From Hygrocybe punicea (taxonomy: Eukaryota > Basidiomycota > Agaricomycetes > Agaricales > Hygrophoraceae), in the NCBI GenBank assembly GCA_963556145.1, contig OY744462.1, forward strand, positions 1,116,001-1,180,000: 64,000 bases of DNA, in the 5' to 3' direction. Under the pieces are notes generated by a model. It was not told the origin of the DNA. It saw only the letters and a program-made list of their open reading frames with translations, and did no database searches. Both the position numbers and the translations under genes were made by a program. Positions 21,701 through 31,868 of the stretch are shown piece after piece. Within the stretch, counting starts at the first letter, position 1; every line of letters starts with the position of its first letter.

Positions 21701-24094
21701 AATTCTTCAGAAAGCACCCCTCGCCGCGCAGGAGCCGGCGAAGACGGGAAACCAACAACAGCGAGCACCTGCTCCATGCCCTCGAACGGAACGACGGAGG
21801 CAGGTGAGGGCCCCAGCAACTCGCTCGCATCCGAGACCTCCCGCTTCCCCACGCCCAATTTTGGTGGCTTGATGGTCATGCAGAAATCGTACGCATCCTG
21901 GATGCGGATGCATGTACATTCCCTCCAGGTCCAAGGAAGGGCGTCAGCCTCCGAGCCTGTATCATCGTGAGTGGCTATATTTTTCTCGGCCTCCTCTTCT
22001 TCCCAGCGATACCGTGGCCCACAAACTCCCGCGCAGCCATGGCCGTTCATGACCCAAAGGCCGATCTCCGGCAGTTGTCGCGCGGGACCAGACTCGGGCG
22101 TGCAAAGGATTGCCAACCCGTGTGTGATCGGTTGGCTCACGCCGTCCGTAGTGATCCTTGTCGCCATCCACAGTGTCCTGCAAGCTGACGATCCGGACAG
22201 AGCGTGGGGTTGGTTGTCTGCCCCCAATAAAATGCTCACTCGGACCAGGCTCAGCATAAGATGATTGGAGAGTCGAAGCGGGCGGTGGATGTAAAGGTCG
22301 TTTGGGGAGCCAAGACGGATACCCGTCAGAACCCTCGGAGACTCGGTTTCGTGAGGAAGACGACGGCCGCTCTGAAATATCTCCCTGCTGGTCAATTGGG
22401 GAGTCTCCAACGGATGACGTCGGGGTTGGGTGTCGGTCCGTAGGGCTGGGCAGTTGTCATGACATTAAAAAAACATGCAGCATATACATTTATATAATAA
22501 AAAAGGATTCGTGGGTGTTGATGAAGACGTTGCTGTCGCGTTATTTTATTGGAATTTTCGAGGGTGTTCCAACGAACCTCTGGCTCGCGTTTGAATGCGA
22601 GGGAGGGTGGCAGTGGGCTGGCATTCCCCAACTCGCGAGGGAGGAGGAGGTGGGTGGCGGATGTGGTGGTGAGATTCCAACGAACCTCCAGCTTGCATTT
22701 GAATGCGAGGGAGGGTGGCCGTGGGCTGGCCGCTGGCATCGTCCGAAGTCCCCCAGCTCGTGAGGGAGGGTGGTGGTGGTGACGTTCCAACGAACCTCCG
22801 GCTCGCGTTTGAATGCGAGGGAGGGTGGCGGTGGGCTGGCCGCTTGCGTTGTCCGGACTCCGAAGTCCCCCAGCTCGTGAGGGAGGGTGGTGGTGAGGTT
22901 CCAGCGAACCTCCGGCTCGTGTTTGAATGCGAGAGAGGGTGGCGGTGGGCTGGTGTTCCCCAACTCGCGAGGGAGGAGGAGGTGGGTGGATGGTGGCAAG
23001 GTTCAAACGACCCTCGAACTTGCGCTTGAATGCGAGGGAGGGTGGCAGTGGGCTGGCTGCTGGCGTCGTCCGAAGTCCCCCAGCTCGTGAGGGAGGGTGG
23101 TGGTGGTGACATTCCAACGAACCTCCGGCTCGCGTTTGAATGCGAGGGAGGGTGGCGGTGGGCTGGCCACTTGCGTTGTCTGGACTCCGAAGTCCCCCAG
23201 CTCGTGAGGGAGGGTGGTGGTGAGGTTCCAACGAACCTCCGGCTCGTGTTTGAATGCGAGAGAGGGTGGCGGTGGGCTGGTGTTCCCCAACTTGCGAGGG
23301 AGGAGGTGGTGGGTGGGTGGTGGTGGTCAAACGACCCTCGAGCTCGCGCTTGAATGCAAGGGAGGGTGGCAGTGGGCTGGCATTGTCCAAAGTGCCCCCA
23401 ACTCACGAAGGAGAAGGAGGAGGATGAGGTGGTGGTGGTGGTGTCCAAACGACCCTCCGCCTTGTGTTTGAATGGGAGGGGCGGCTGTGGGTGGCTGTTG
23501 TGTCACAAGTAACTCTGGTGGTGTCACCGTGGTGAGGGTCCAAATGACCATGTTTGGGCAGGAGAGACGGTCGCGGCACAGGGTGTCACAGGAAGTAGAC
23601 GAGAGGAGCCACAGGAGGAGCAGGATGAGGAGTTGGAGAAGCTTATCATCCGGATATCCGTGGATATCCGTGACCTCACATCCATATCCATATATATCCA
23701 TCCACTTATGTCATCCGTGGATGTTCATCCGGATGACCAGCATCCATGGTAGTCCCTACTGTAAAGTGGACACGGTAAATTCGTCTTGGCTTCAACCGCT
23801 GGAAGACTAGTGCTTATCTTGCGCCTTGGCATTCTCGATGGGGGTGATGGCGATGGCATTATCGGTGGAATTTGTAGGGTCAATCCTGCCCTCTAATTTG
23901 AGGGTGCCATAAAATTTGGGTATAAAAGGACGAAGGGGTCGAAAGCCTGGGTCGGAAATGGAAGATTGGTAGAATTGGAGTTCAAGGGGAAGAGCTGGCT
24001 TTATGATCAAGAACCCGTCTTCCGACGATTGCACTCCAATATGGCCGCCAACTTGAGAGGTCAACGGAACGGTCGAAAGTGTCGAGGGAGTCAT
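15741..24094 (-). CDS. Inositol polyphosphate multikinase, intron invaded by hAT
   Basis: Kinase of the IPMK/Arg82 family, phosphorylating inositol phosphates such as IP3 and IP4 in the nucleus and cytosol. The N-terminal exon (24094 to about 23810) reads LTSQVGGHIGVQSSEDG, LIIKPALPLELQFYQ and FIPKFYGTL. After the hAT come exon 16570-16397, with the catalytic PNILDIKLGT (PxxxDxKxG) and SPEKIARM, and exon 16340-15741, with GGSILIAYEAD, a long Asp/Glu run and LIDFAHTRI. The second intron (16396-16341) is canonical. Exon 16570 starts immediately after CTTTACAG, which is the hAT target duplication, so an acceptor survives on the coding side. I do not see a good GT donor in frame after ENAKAQDK, so function is doubtful. 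Start chosen: first Met of the open frame. Confidence 0.85.
17105..17935. repeat. 820-bp foldback inside the hAT
   Basis: The arms 17105-17500 and 17545-17935 are long near-perfect reverse complements. Examples: AGTGCCATGAATTACTAAAA on the right matches the complement near 17135, and GAAGATTGTAGGGAGAAAC at 17406 matches the complement near 17620. The centre is at about 17520. It has no coding capacity. It lies between the transposase 3' end and the left hAT terminus. 16700-17100 is AT-rich with no gene. Confidence 0.85.
18124..21112 (-). CDS. hAT transposase, about eight exons
   Basis: Minus-strand gene with many short introns. Exon 1 (21112-20914) encodes a disordered N-terminus ending LPDSEIIG. 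The next exon starts at 20864 and is basic and zinc-finger-like (FVFTCKVDPAHHLPHRRARMSTGHGTKN split across this exon). Following exons read HLVLDGWTAPIVASFLGIVVVWF, then KHDGVYLATVTANCLKRFGLDK and SICMDNASNNDALAKYLPHL, part of the RNase H-like catalytic domain. The C-terminal hAT dimerisation region (18435-18160) reads SSVDAERAFSVGRLEVNHLQ followed by SWARTPFYPGLSDTI. No disabling stop was noticed once the introns are removed, so this copy could be active. Exon borders in the middle are approximate. Confidence 0.88.
21213..21660. repeat. Minisatellite block 1 with paired mini-hairpins
   Basis: Imperfect tandem units of about 90-120 bp. Each carries GAGGTTCCAACGAACCTC (7-bp arms), CTCGCATTTGAATGCGAG (8-bp arms), GGGAGGGTGGCGGTGGGCTG and AACTCGCGAGGGAGG plus a TGG-rich spacer. 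It lies within the hAT between its transposase start and right terminus. The long frames on both strands come from the repeat period, not from genes. Confidence 0.8.
21661..22440 (-). pseudogene. Captured coding-like fragment of unknown origin
   Basis: Non-repetitive, GC-rich stretch between the two minisatellite blocks. The minus-strand frame (22410 downward) reads protein-like sequence: MATRITTDGVSQPITHGLAI, LPEIGLWVMNGHGCAGVCG, WRECTCIRIQDAYDFCMTI and PASVVPFEGMEQVLAVVGF. The frame runs into repeat-encoded His/Thr/Pro sequence at its C-terminus, so it is not an intact gene as it stands. It could be a piece of host gene picked up by the hAT, or hAT cargo. The family is not recognised. Confidence 0.35.
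22550..23520. repeat. Minisatellite block 2 with paired mini-hairpins
   Basis: About eight units of the same repeat as 21213-21660, more regular here, with a recurring larger period of about 310 bp (compare 22745-23030 with 23065-23355). Every unit keeps the two short hairpins. Probably expanded by replication slippage inside the hAT. Confidence 0.8.
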
Positions 24095-24110
24095 TTACAT
24101 TAAAGTCGAA

Positions 24111-24440
24111 ATGGACTGGTTATTTAGGGGGAAGAACTGTGTGGCCAAGGGTGGTGGCACTGGCAGCGGCTTGAGTCCAACCATGCAACCACTTGACTAT
24201 GACACCAACAAATATCTCATCGTGACACTCTCCGACCCCACAGCATTGCAGACTGCGCACCCTGCCATCGCTCACATTGGCCAAGTAGGCCAACTCCAGG
24301 ATGTTCACCGACTCTGCGTTTCCAAACGGGATTGGGAGCGCGATAAACAGGAAATATTAGAGTCCTTGCGAAACGTCGGCGTCAGTCGAGTTGATGACGA
24401 TAAACTTCAGCAACGTTGGAGGCGAGGGGATGAGTTCTAG
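24111..24440 (+). CDS. Small hypothetical protein
   Basis: A 109-residue frame, divergent from the kinase, with only 16 bp between the two first-Met positions. One or both true starts are therefore further inside, and Met at 24180 is a reasonable alternative. The core reads YLIVTLSDPTALQTAHPAIA, HIGQVGQLQDVHRLCV and VSKRDWERDKQEILESLRNV. It has no signal peptide or membrane segment. The balanced composition and compact hydrophobic pattern suggest a real small globular protein. No function assigned. Confidence 0.5.
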   Translation: MDWLFRGKNCVAKGGGTGSGLSPTMQPLDYDTNKYLIVTLSDPTALQTAHPAIAHIGQVGQLQDVHRLCVSKRDWERDKQEILESLRNVGVSRVDDDKLQQRWRRGDEF

Positions 24441-24597
24441 CCTTTGTATTGTAAGTCCATCAGTTCATCATCATTGCTATGGCGTTTTGCCAAACCAGTG
24501 CTAAGCCTATCTAGGAGAAGCAAGCGCTGTCATGATTCCATCCTAAAGAAGTCCGAAATGGTAGTAAATCCAGTCTACAAAAGTTCGAGTGTTCCAT

Positions 24598-27500
24598 CTA
24601 TCCTTGAAGCAATGCTCTCTCTTCCGCTTTCCGACACGTCTTACTTGCATGCTTGATTGATTCCACCCATAATTGACAATCACGGACGGATGTGGCTCGA
24701 AGCATCGTTGTGACACCGTCCCGAGAAGCAACTTGGAAACAGTGATCATCTGGGGAACTGGTCAAAGGTGTATTGATCTGGAGGAGTATTAGACTGACCT
24801 CTTCCACTCACAACTTCCTTGACCTGAGCGTCAGCGAGTGGAATCGGCTATTATTCATTCAGGATGGAACAACTTGTCATTCAAGTTAAAATGGAGGACG
24901 TACCATGCGGTACAACACTTTTGCAACGTCGTCTGTGAGCACCAAAACATCGCTGCACAGAAATCCGCGAAGCTTCCGGCCGCTCTTGGCCTTGGACACC
25001 AGACCTTCCTTTAATAACTTGCGTGGTCCCATGTAACGAGTATTTGCCGTCAAGTCCAGCCGGCTTGCATGCAACACTCGACATCATCGAAATGCAAAAT
25101 ACCAGGGGAAGAAGTACTCACCCCTGACCAATCCACAGATGCTGGGAGATTTCTTTGAGCCTCTCACGCCCTTCCTGTTCGCGGATGCTCTCGTTGATCT
25201 GATTGAGAATACCTTCCGCAATGTGGAGGGAGCCCTCAATCTCATTGCGGTCATGTGCCATTTCGGTGTGCTGATTTAGAATCTATAACGCTCCAATCAA
25301 CTTATCATGTCAGAAGATGTCAAAGCGAAGTGACAACATACCTGGCGAATCAAGAGAGGATATTTCGTTATTCGTTGCACTTTACGGTGACGGTCATAAT
25401 TGAACGAGGGCAACAGTCATTGGGAACACAGTCGCTTACTGGGAGCGAGCAAGTAGCTAGCCAAGTCGAGGTTGCGCACCGCAGGGTCGTCTCGCAGACG
25501 CTGAATAATATGAATAAGTCGATGAGCAAGTCCGGAGGGAAGCTTGACACACCTGCAAATGGGAGGATAACGTTGCATTCGATTCCCTCAGTGACTGCAA
25601 CACCTTGATGGCGGCAGTTTGATTAACGCAGTACTCCTGGGCATGGTCGATTTATCAATCATTGTCAGAGGTAGTTACAACGTGCCTTACCATGTACGCA
25701 CTCATATTTGGCATATGTTTTTGAAGGATGTCGCCAATATTGTCCACGTAGAGTCGACACTGACCGGTGGAGGCACATATGCATAAGACATGGTCAAGAG
25801 ATGCTTAGAATTTATTGCGAACCTCCTTCTGGCGTTCTTCCAGCGAACTGAGGAAGGCCTAACAAGACAACGTAGTCGGAACAATCACAGGTTGGAATGG
25901 TGGAAGTGCTCACCGTATTGACGAGTAGAAGGTCTTCAACGTTGGCAAATACAACCATCACGGCTTTTTTGTCGAGTAACGGTATCATACTCGAATAGAA
26001 AACCTGGTATTCTGTTGGTTATGCATGCTCCCAATTGATTTGATACCAAGCTGTCTTACTTCAACAATCAGCTGAAGATCTCTCACATATGCTGCCTCCG
26101 TAGTGATTAGTTCAAATATAGTCTGTTGGACCAGAGCGAGATGTAAATTTCTCTTTAGATTAATATGATGATCCAATTACCTCTTGCCTCCGGCGTTCAT
26201 CAGTCGGGATTTCGTCAAGAACTGTCTTGTCCACCAGGCTTGCCCAAGACTAGATAATAGAGAATATCAGACACGTAAAACCCGACGTCTTAAAAAGCAC
26301 CCACTGTACCAAATGCCGGGCTGTTCTCCCTTGACGGTGTGCTCGGTACGGTCATGATAGGCGCAGAGATACTTGGCATGCTCCGTCTGTCAGATTCACT
26401 CGTAGGCGATTTGCGGCCGAGGAATTGTAGCAAAACCGAATGCCCGCGACCCTCGCCATCGCGTGACAAACTTGGTGCCATCGATGAGGTCGGAGATAGA
26501 CCTGGAGAAGAAGGGACCGTATCAATTGATGCTACGGAAAGGCGATTGGGATTTCCATGTATAAGTCTAAATGCTTCGTAACGGTCAAAAGCATCGTCCA
26601 ATCGTGTAGCAGGGTCCGCAGGGTCGGGTTCCGGTACTGGAGGTAGAGTTTTGGTGACATTGTTGGACACGGTAGCAGAACGTCGAGGAGCAACTGGTGG
26701 GGGACGACGTTTTCGTATTGATCTTGTTCGTGCAGTTCTAGGCGGTTGTTCTGCTTCCTCCGTAACAATGAGACCGGCTGCCCGCAGTACGAGCTGGCGC
26801 TCTTTCTCTTCTTGGATCTCCCGCTCTGCCATGCTCTCGTTACTAATCTCAACCGACTCATCTTCGTCGGAATCCTCTGAAGAGACTGAATAAGAATCAG
26901 GAGAGTGATCCACTCTCGCTATGGTCTCCGCAGGTCGAGGAGCCATTGTTCTGCTGGAAGTGACTTGATCGTGATCTGAAAGCTCATTAAAAGAAACTGG
27001 TGACGATATTTCTCCCACAGCTAATTTTCGCCGTTCGCAATCAAAGAATGTATTTGCAGTGTACATGGAAGGATAAGCAGAAAAAAAAAGACTTCAGTCT
27101 ATTTGACCAAAGGTAAACAAGAGAAACTTAAGGACGGACAATTCTACTAACCCTCGACAACTTCCATGTAGGACGATGGAACAATGAAGACCACACCATC
27201 TTTTTCTGCCTTCCACCAATCAGCATCGCTGGTATCAACGACAGATATTTCGTCTCCCTCATTGAAGGGTAATTCATCTGCGTTACTGCCAGCATAGTCG
27301 TAGAGAGCCTTTGCTATAACTGTTGACAAACATTCAATTGGTGTTCGAGAAATGTGCAGATAAATGCTCGTACCGTGCTCTACTTTCTGCACATAGGTAT
27401 TTGGAAGGAAACCTGACTTGCTGTCACGAAGGAGCATACCATACCACCAATCACCTCCAGATTTGGAAGGATGAGCAATTATAATGAGATTCTCTTCGAA

Positions 27501-30500
27501 AGCTACATTGCAGATTATTAGCAAGACAATTCGTTGCGATACGTTATACTCACAAAGATCTTCAGGCCTATCTCCTTCATAGGCATAGAGTGTTCGCACT
27601 CGGAACTCTGGAGATATTGTGAATCAACCATTTAAGCGTCAGCAACGTGCTCTTACCAACAGACTTATCGACGTCAGCAGACTGGTCCTCATACCCCTCC
27701 GCAACAGGTTGTACTACTTGGATTTGAGGGATAGAAGTGACACTGTTTTCGTGCTTGCCAACCTCCTCCCGCTCGTCCTCTTCAGCCATAGGAGGGAGAT
27801 GATTTACGACGCCTTGATCCGCCGCAAGGCCAGCGTACCAGTCAACAGATTGTCTATGACTCGATGTTGAAGAAGTCTCAGAAGACATGGGTATAGAAGC
27901 CAAGGGTGCCGCAGCCAGCTTAGGGGGCGATGCAGCCCTTGGAGTGGCATCGACGTGAGGTATAGTATGATCGCCCAGGACCTTGCCTGTAACTGCGGGT
28001 CGGCTCCGATCAACTGTCTTTGCCTTTTTCAATTTAAGACCACCCTGGATCGAGCGCATCAGGGCACTAACATCACCAACATCAGCAGGGGCTGCTGTAG
28101 GAGCCGTAGGAGCTGGTGGCGGAGCTGGTGGCGGAGCAGACGGCGCAGGAGGAGTGGTGATATTTACGCCAGTAACCGGCGGGGCTGGAGGGAGCGATAG
28201 CGTGGGCGGAGGCAACCCTATGGCATTGGGTGGTGGTGAGCGGGCAGTGGTGCCGGTTCCAGCTGATTGAGGCCTCGCAGGAGGAAGAATATTACCAAAC
28301 AATTGTTGAGCAATTTTGGAGCGAGTATGCCGAGATGAACGAATTTCATCATCGCTGCTGTCATCCTCGACATTCTCTTCGATGTGATCCCACTCATCGT
28401 CACTGTCCCCCGGCGCCGTATGATATGACGTTTTTACTGCAGCTGGGGTCGGGCTCTTCGGTGGAGCGGGCACCACAGGAGGAGGAGCAGTGTGACTCCT
28501 AGGAAACGGGTTCGTGGTTTCATTTGTAGAAGGTGTAGAATTAGTACTGAAAGAAGCTCCGCCTTTTTTCATAAGACGGCTGAAAGGGTTTTTATCAACA
28601 GAAGGGCTGACGGCTGACGGCGGCGGCTGTGATGGCAGATCCGCAGGTGGAATAGGCACTTCGGCTGAACGTGTCAGTGCTGGTGGAGTAGAAGGTACAG
28701 GGGATTGGCGCTTTACGTCCGAGACAGCTTGTCTCCTGGCTAGGTATAACTCTTCTGCACGCCTGGCTTCCTCTTCTTCCTGCTCAAGTTGACGGAGCCT
28801 TGCAGCGCGCGCTTCTCGTTGCTTTCGGAGAGCTTCTTCACGAGCGCGGATTTCTTCTTCCTCAGGGTCAACTTCAGGCTCGGCAACAGGAGCAGATGGT
28901 GTAGGGGCTGCAGCAGGTACCGGCGCACGAACCGTCGGCTTAGGGGGTGTATAAGTCTGGGTAACGACTGACGGTCGAGCTGCAGGTGCCTTCTTCCGTA
29001 TAGGAGGCGGAGGCGCCGGTGGTTTCCCTGTTGGCTTTACCGCAGGTGCTGGCTGCGGAGAGGATGCAGTAGTCGCCGTTGGTGTAGGAACCGGGGTCGT
29101 TTTTCCCCCTTTCGATGCTTTCTCGGCTTCCAAGCGGTCCTTCCTGAGACGTTCCCTTTCCTCTGCTTGTCTTTCCGCCTCCCGGGCCTTCTCCTCCGCT
29201 TCCATTTTCTCTTGGGCAAGCCTCTCTTCTACAGTCGTATCCACACTGGGCGATGAAATCACCGTGGTCAACCCCAACGCTTGCGTACGGGCGTCGATGC
29301 GCCTCTTTGCTTCAGCACGTAGGTAAGCCTTGCGCTCCTCGGGTGTCATATTCTTGGTGTTTGGTACTGGCGATGCCGTGGGTCGTGAAGAGGCCGGAAG
29401 AGGGAGACTGGCCGACGTTGCCGGTGGAGGTGGCGAGCGCGCAGGAGGTGGGGTACGGGGCCGGTCGTAATCTCTATCTCGGGACCGATCACGACGGGAC
29501 CCGTCCCGATCATCTGGCGGATACGAGATTCGCGAGTACCCTCGATCATCGTCATCGCGTTCCCTGCTATACCTCCTCGAAGACGTTTGAGACGAATATC
29601 GATCATCACGGTCATCGTATCTTCCGTGCCTTTCGTTTCTCCTATTGCGAGCATCCTCCCACTGCCGCTTCTCCCTCTCTTTACGCCGATCTTGGTCTGC
29701 CATCTTCCTTTCTACTTCCGGTATCCGCTTGTGCATCAGGTCGACCATTTCCCTCTCCAATGCCCTCCTCTCCTCATCCTTTCTAGGGGTCCGACTGCCA
29801 CGCGACACATATTCCAGATCTTCTTGTACCCTGCTGACGCGATACTTCAAGTCCTGCATCTCACGATCAAGAGCTTCATCCTCTGCAGTCCGGGATGCAT
29901 CGGCCTCCGCAGCGCGATCGAGCATCTTTGCTGCGTTTTCCAGCCGACGCTTCATATCCGACAAGTCCGCCGCTGGACTGTCCTCATCCCTGCGGGACCG
30001 GACGGTGTCCCGATCGACACGTCGTGAAGCTGGAGTGTAAAATCCGCCCAAGGGTTCATAATCCGTGTGTTTATAAACAGTCGCATCCTGTCGTCCACCA
30101 GCCCCAAGTGCAGAGGTGCTGTTGAAAGACCGTTCTTTCAATTTCGATATCGGTGCATCTATGCTGGATGGAGAGCGTGAACGTGTTTCATTTTCCAGAA
30201 CGCGTTTCACAAAGTCCACCGAGTTGTCCAGATCGCGAGCCGAAGGCGGCACGAGTTCTGGAGGAAGTTGCGCCGGAATTTCTCTCCCGTTTAACTCTAC
30301 AGCACGTAAGTTGGAAACCAAATAACCTGCGGAAGGAACTCACTGCGATAAATGAGACCCATGGCGACGTGGAACTCAGCCATGTTCAATTTTCCTTTGT
30401 TATCGATGTCCGCAAGATGCCTAGTGTGACACATCAGATAATGGAACAACATTGCATCATGAAAGATCACCCACCAAATATCAGCAAGTTCTTCCTTACT

Positions 30501-30989
30501 AAGTCCACTCTGCCCAAAAACCTCGAGGGCCGTCTGACCGTTGATATACCCGGTACGCTGCGCGTCCCAAGCTCTGAATATTGTATCATAGTTCTTCTTT
30601 TCCGCTTTGGACAATGCCCACGGAATATTGGGAGAGGGTGTACCTTGAACAGCACCTTGAAATTGGCTTGGAATGGGTGGAACGGGGGGAGGAAGAGAAC
30701 GCGGTTGCGGCTGAAATGTTCCACCTACAAAACCCGTTGGTTGCTGTGGTAAGAAACCAGACGGGCTAGAGAACCCCGTCGGCTGAGGTTGCTGAAATGT
30801 TGCTGGCCGTGGACCAAGAAAAGTGTTTTGCTGCGGCGCGAGTCCAGCGGCAAAATTTGGTTGAAATTGAGGATTTTGAGGTTGAAATTGGGGCTGGAAC
30901 TGAGGATTCTGCTGAAACTGAGGATTCCCGCCTTGAAAGCCAGTCTGTAAGGGATACTGATAGCCTGGCGGTTGTCCCCACTGCGACAT
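24598..30989 (-). CDS. Intersectin/Cin1-like endocytic scaffold with RhoGEF
   Basis: Large multi-exon gene encoding an endocytosis and actin scaffold. Order: QPTGF-type repeats; one EH domain (IFRAWDAQRTGYINGQTALE to LADIDNKGKLNMAEFHVAMG); coiled coil with many Asp/Arg; long proline-rich region; WH2-like actin-binding motif (ALMRSIQGGLKLKK); two SH3 domains (VRTLYAYEGDRPEDL.. and VIAKALYDYAGSNADEL..); DH domain (TIFELITTEAAYVRDLQLIV, VQRITKYPLLIRQ); PH domain (LRGFLCSDVLVLTDD, CQLWVESIKHA). First exons: 30989-30475, 30420-30344, 30296-27657, 27607-27554, 27502-27374, 27319-27152; the DH/PH part is cut into about eight more. The first ATG with context CAAAATG is at 30989. Apparent stops in the DH part fall in introns. 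The layout matches Cin1 of Cryptococcus, but no C2 domain follows the PH domain. It probably activates a Rho-type GTPase at endocytic sites. Confidence 0.9.
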
Positions 30990-31868
30990 TTTGATGGCGG
31001 TGAGCAGCCAAATGTTCAAGCGGCGACTGCGGAAATTACCTGAAGCTTCAATTTTTTGTTTATTCTTTGCTCTGCAGTTTGACGATGGCCAAACTTACGT
31101 TGGTGTTACCGTGATCGTGTTTGGCCGCTTATGCGATTGGAGGGGAGGTGAACCACGTTTCCTGCAACTATTGTGCTGAACGTAATCATAACCTTAGGCA
31201 AAAGGAGCAACACACGGCTGGCGTGCGAGGACGAATTATGCCCTAAAGGCTCGCACGAGGATAATGCAAGGCAGGATCACGTCGACGAACCGTCCTCCCA
31301 GTTAATTCCTGAATTTCCTATGGCGGCTTCGTCTCTATTACTCGGTCCTGCAGGTACCCCGAAAATATCGTACTGGTCCACGAATCTTGTACTGATTTTC
31401 GTCTCTCAGATTCAGGGTCATCAGTGTCCGTGTGTATGGCTAGTTGAACAAAAAGCAACGGAAGCCAACGCTCCATCTGTGCGAATTTAGCTTCATTCAC
31501 GTTGATGAGATGTCTCACTCACGGGGAAAAAACATATTCCGACGTACCAATGGATTTTTACTACGTTGGACGAGGCAACAATGTTGTGTACTGGTCGACG
31601 GAAATGGCTATTAAATTTCCTACAAGCTCCAGGGCATGTTCCAGGGTTTACTTTATCAAACTCCGGAGTTGAATCGGATGGAAATTTTCTAGAGATAAGC
31701 TTTACCTCATGTCGTTTGTGTATATATCTACGGTTTACCCCAGATGAGTTTACATCGAGCTGGAAATCATGCCAGCACAAGGTCCGTCTTGCAATTCATT
31801 TGAGCAGTATTTTCACTCCCTCAACCTTACTTGGTCATTCAGTTCCTCTACAACATGCTGCAGATGGG
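30990..31868. promoter_or_regulatory. Divergent intergenic region
   Basis: About 880 bp between the divergent intersectin-like and F-box genes, presumably holding both promoters. A plus-strand frame runs through 31566-31868 ahead of the F-box protein, but its composition does not look coding. No TATA box stands out. Confidence 0.4.

Larger units (their letters stand above)
16579..23758 (-). mobile_element. hAT DNA transposon, 7.2 kb
   Basis: Termini TAGGGACTGCCATGGATG.. and ..CATCCATGGTAGTCCCTA, with an exact 8-bp duplication CTGTAAAG (16571-16578 and 23759-23766), diagnostic of hAT. Subterminal regions are crowded with ATCCGGATG and GGATATCC-like motifs at 16590-16690 and 23640-23740, probable transposase binding sites. 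It holds a multi-exon hAT transposase (18124-21112), a foldback (17105-17935), a minisatellite and an unrelated coding-like fragment. Confidence 0.93.

Noticed and set aside
21213..23520. Long overlapping frames on both strands
   Set aside because: They follow the minisatellite period, with units that lack stops in several frames. No independent coding signal.
25702..25884. Stop codons within the RhoGEF domain as evidence of a pseudogene
   Set aside because: They fall inside short GT..AG introns, and the flanking exons join in frame (ERQKE to CRLYVDN, and LLAP to MQRITKYP).
28218..30325. Plus-strand frames opposite the intersectin-like gene
   Set aside because: Antisense shadows of the coding exons, with Arg/Ser-rich composition.
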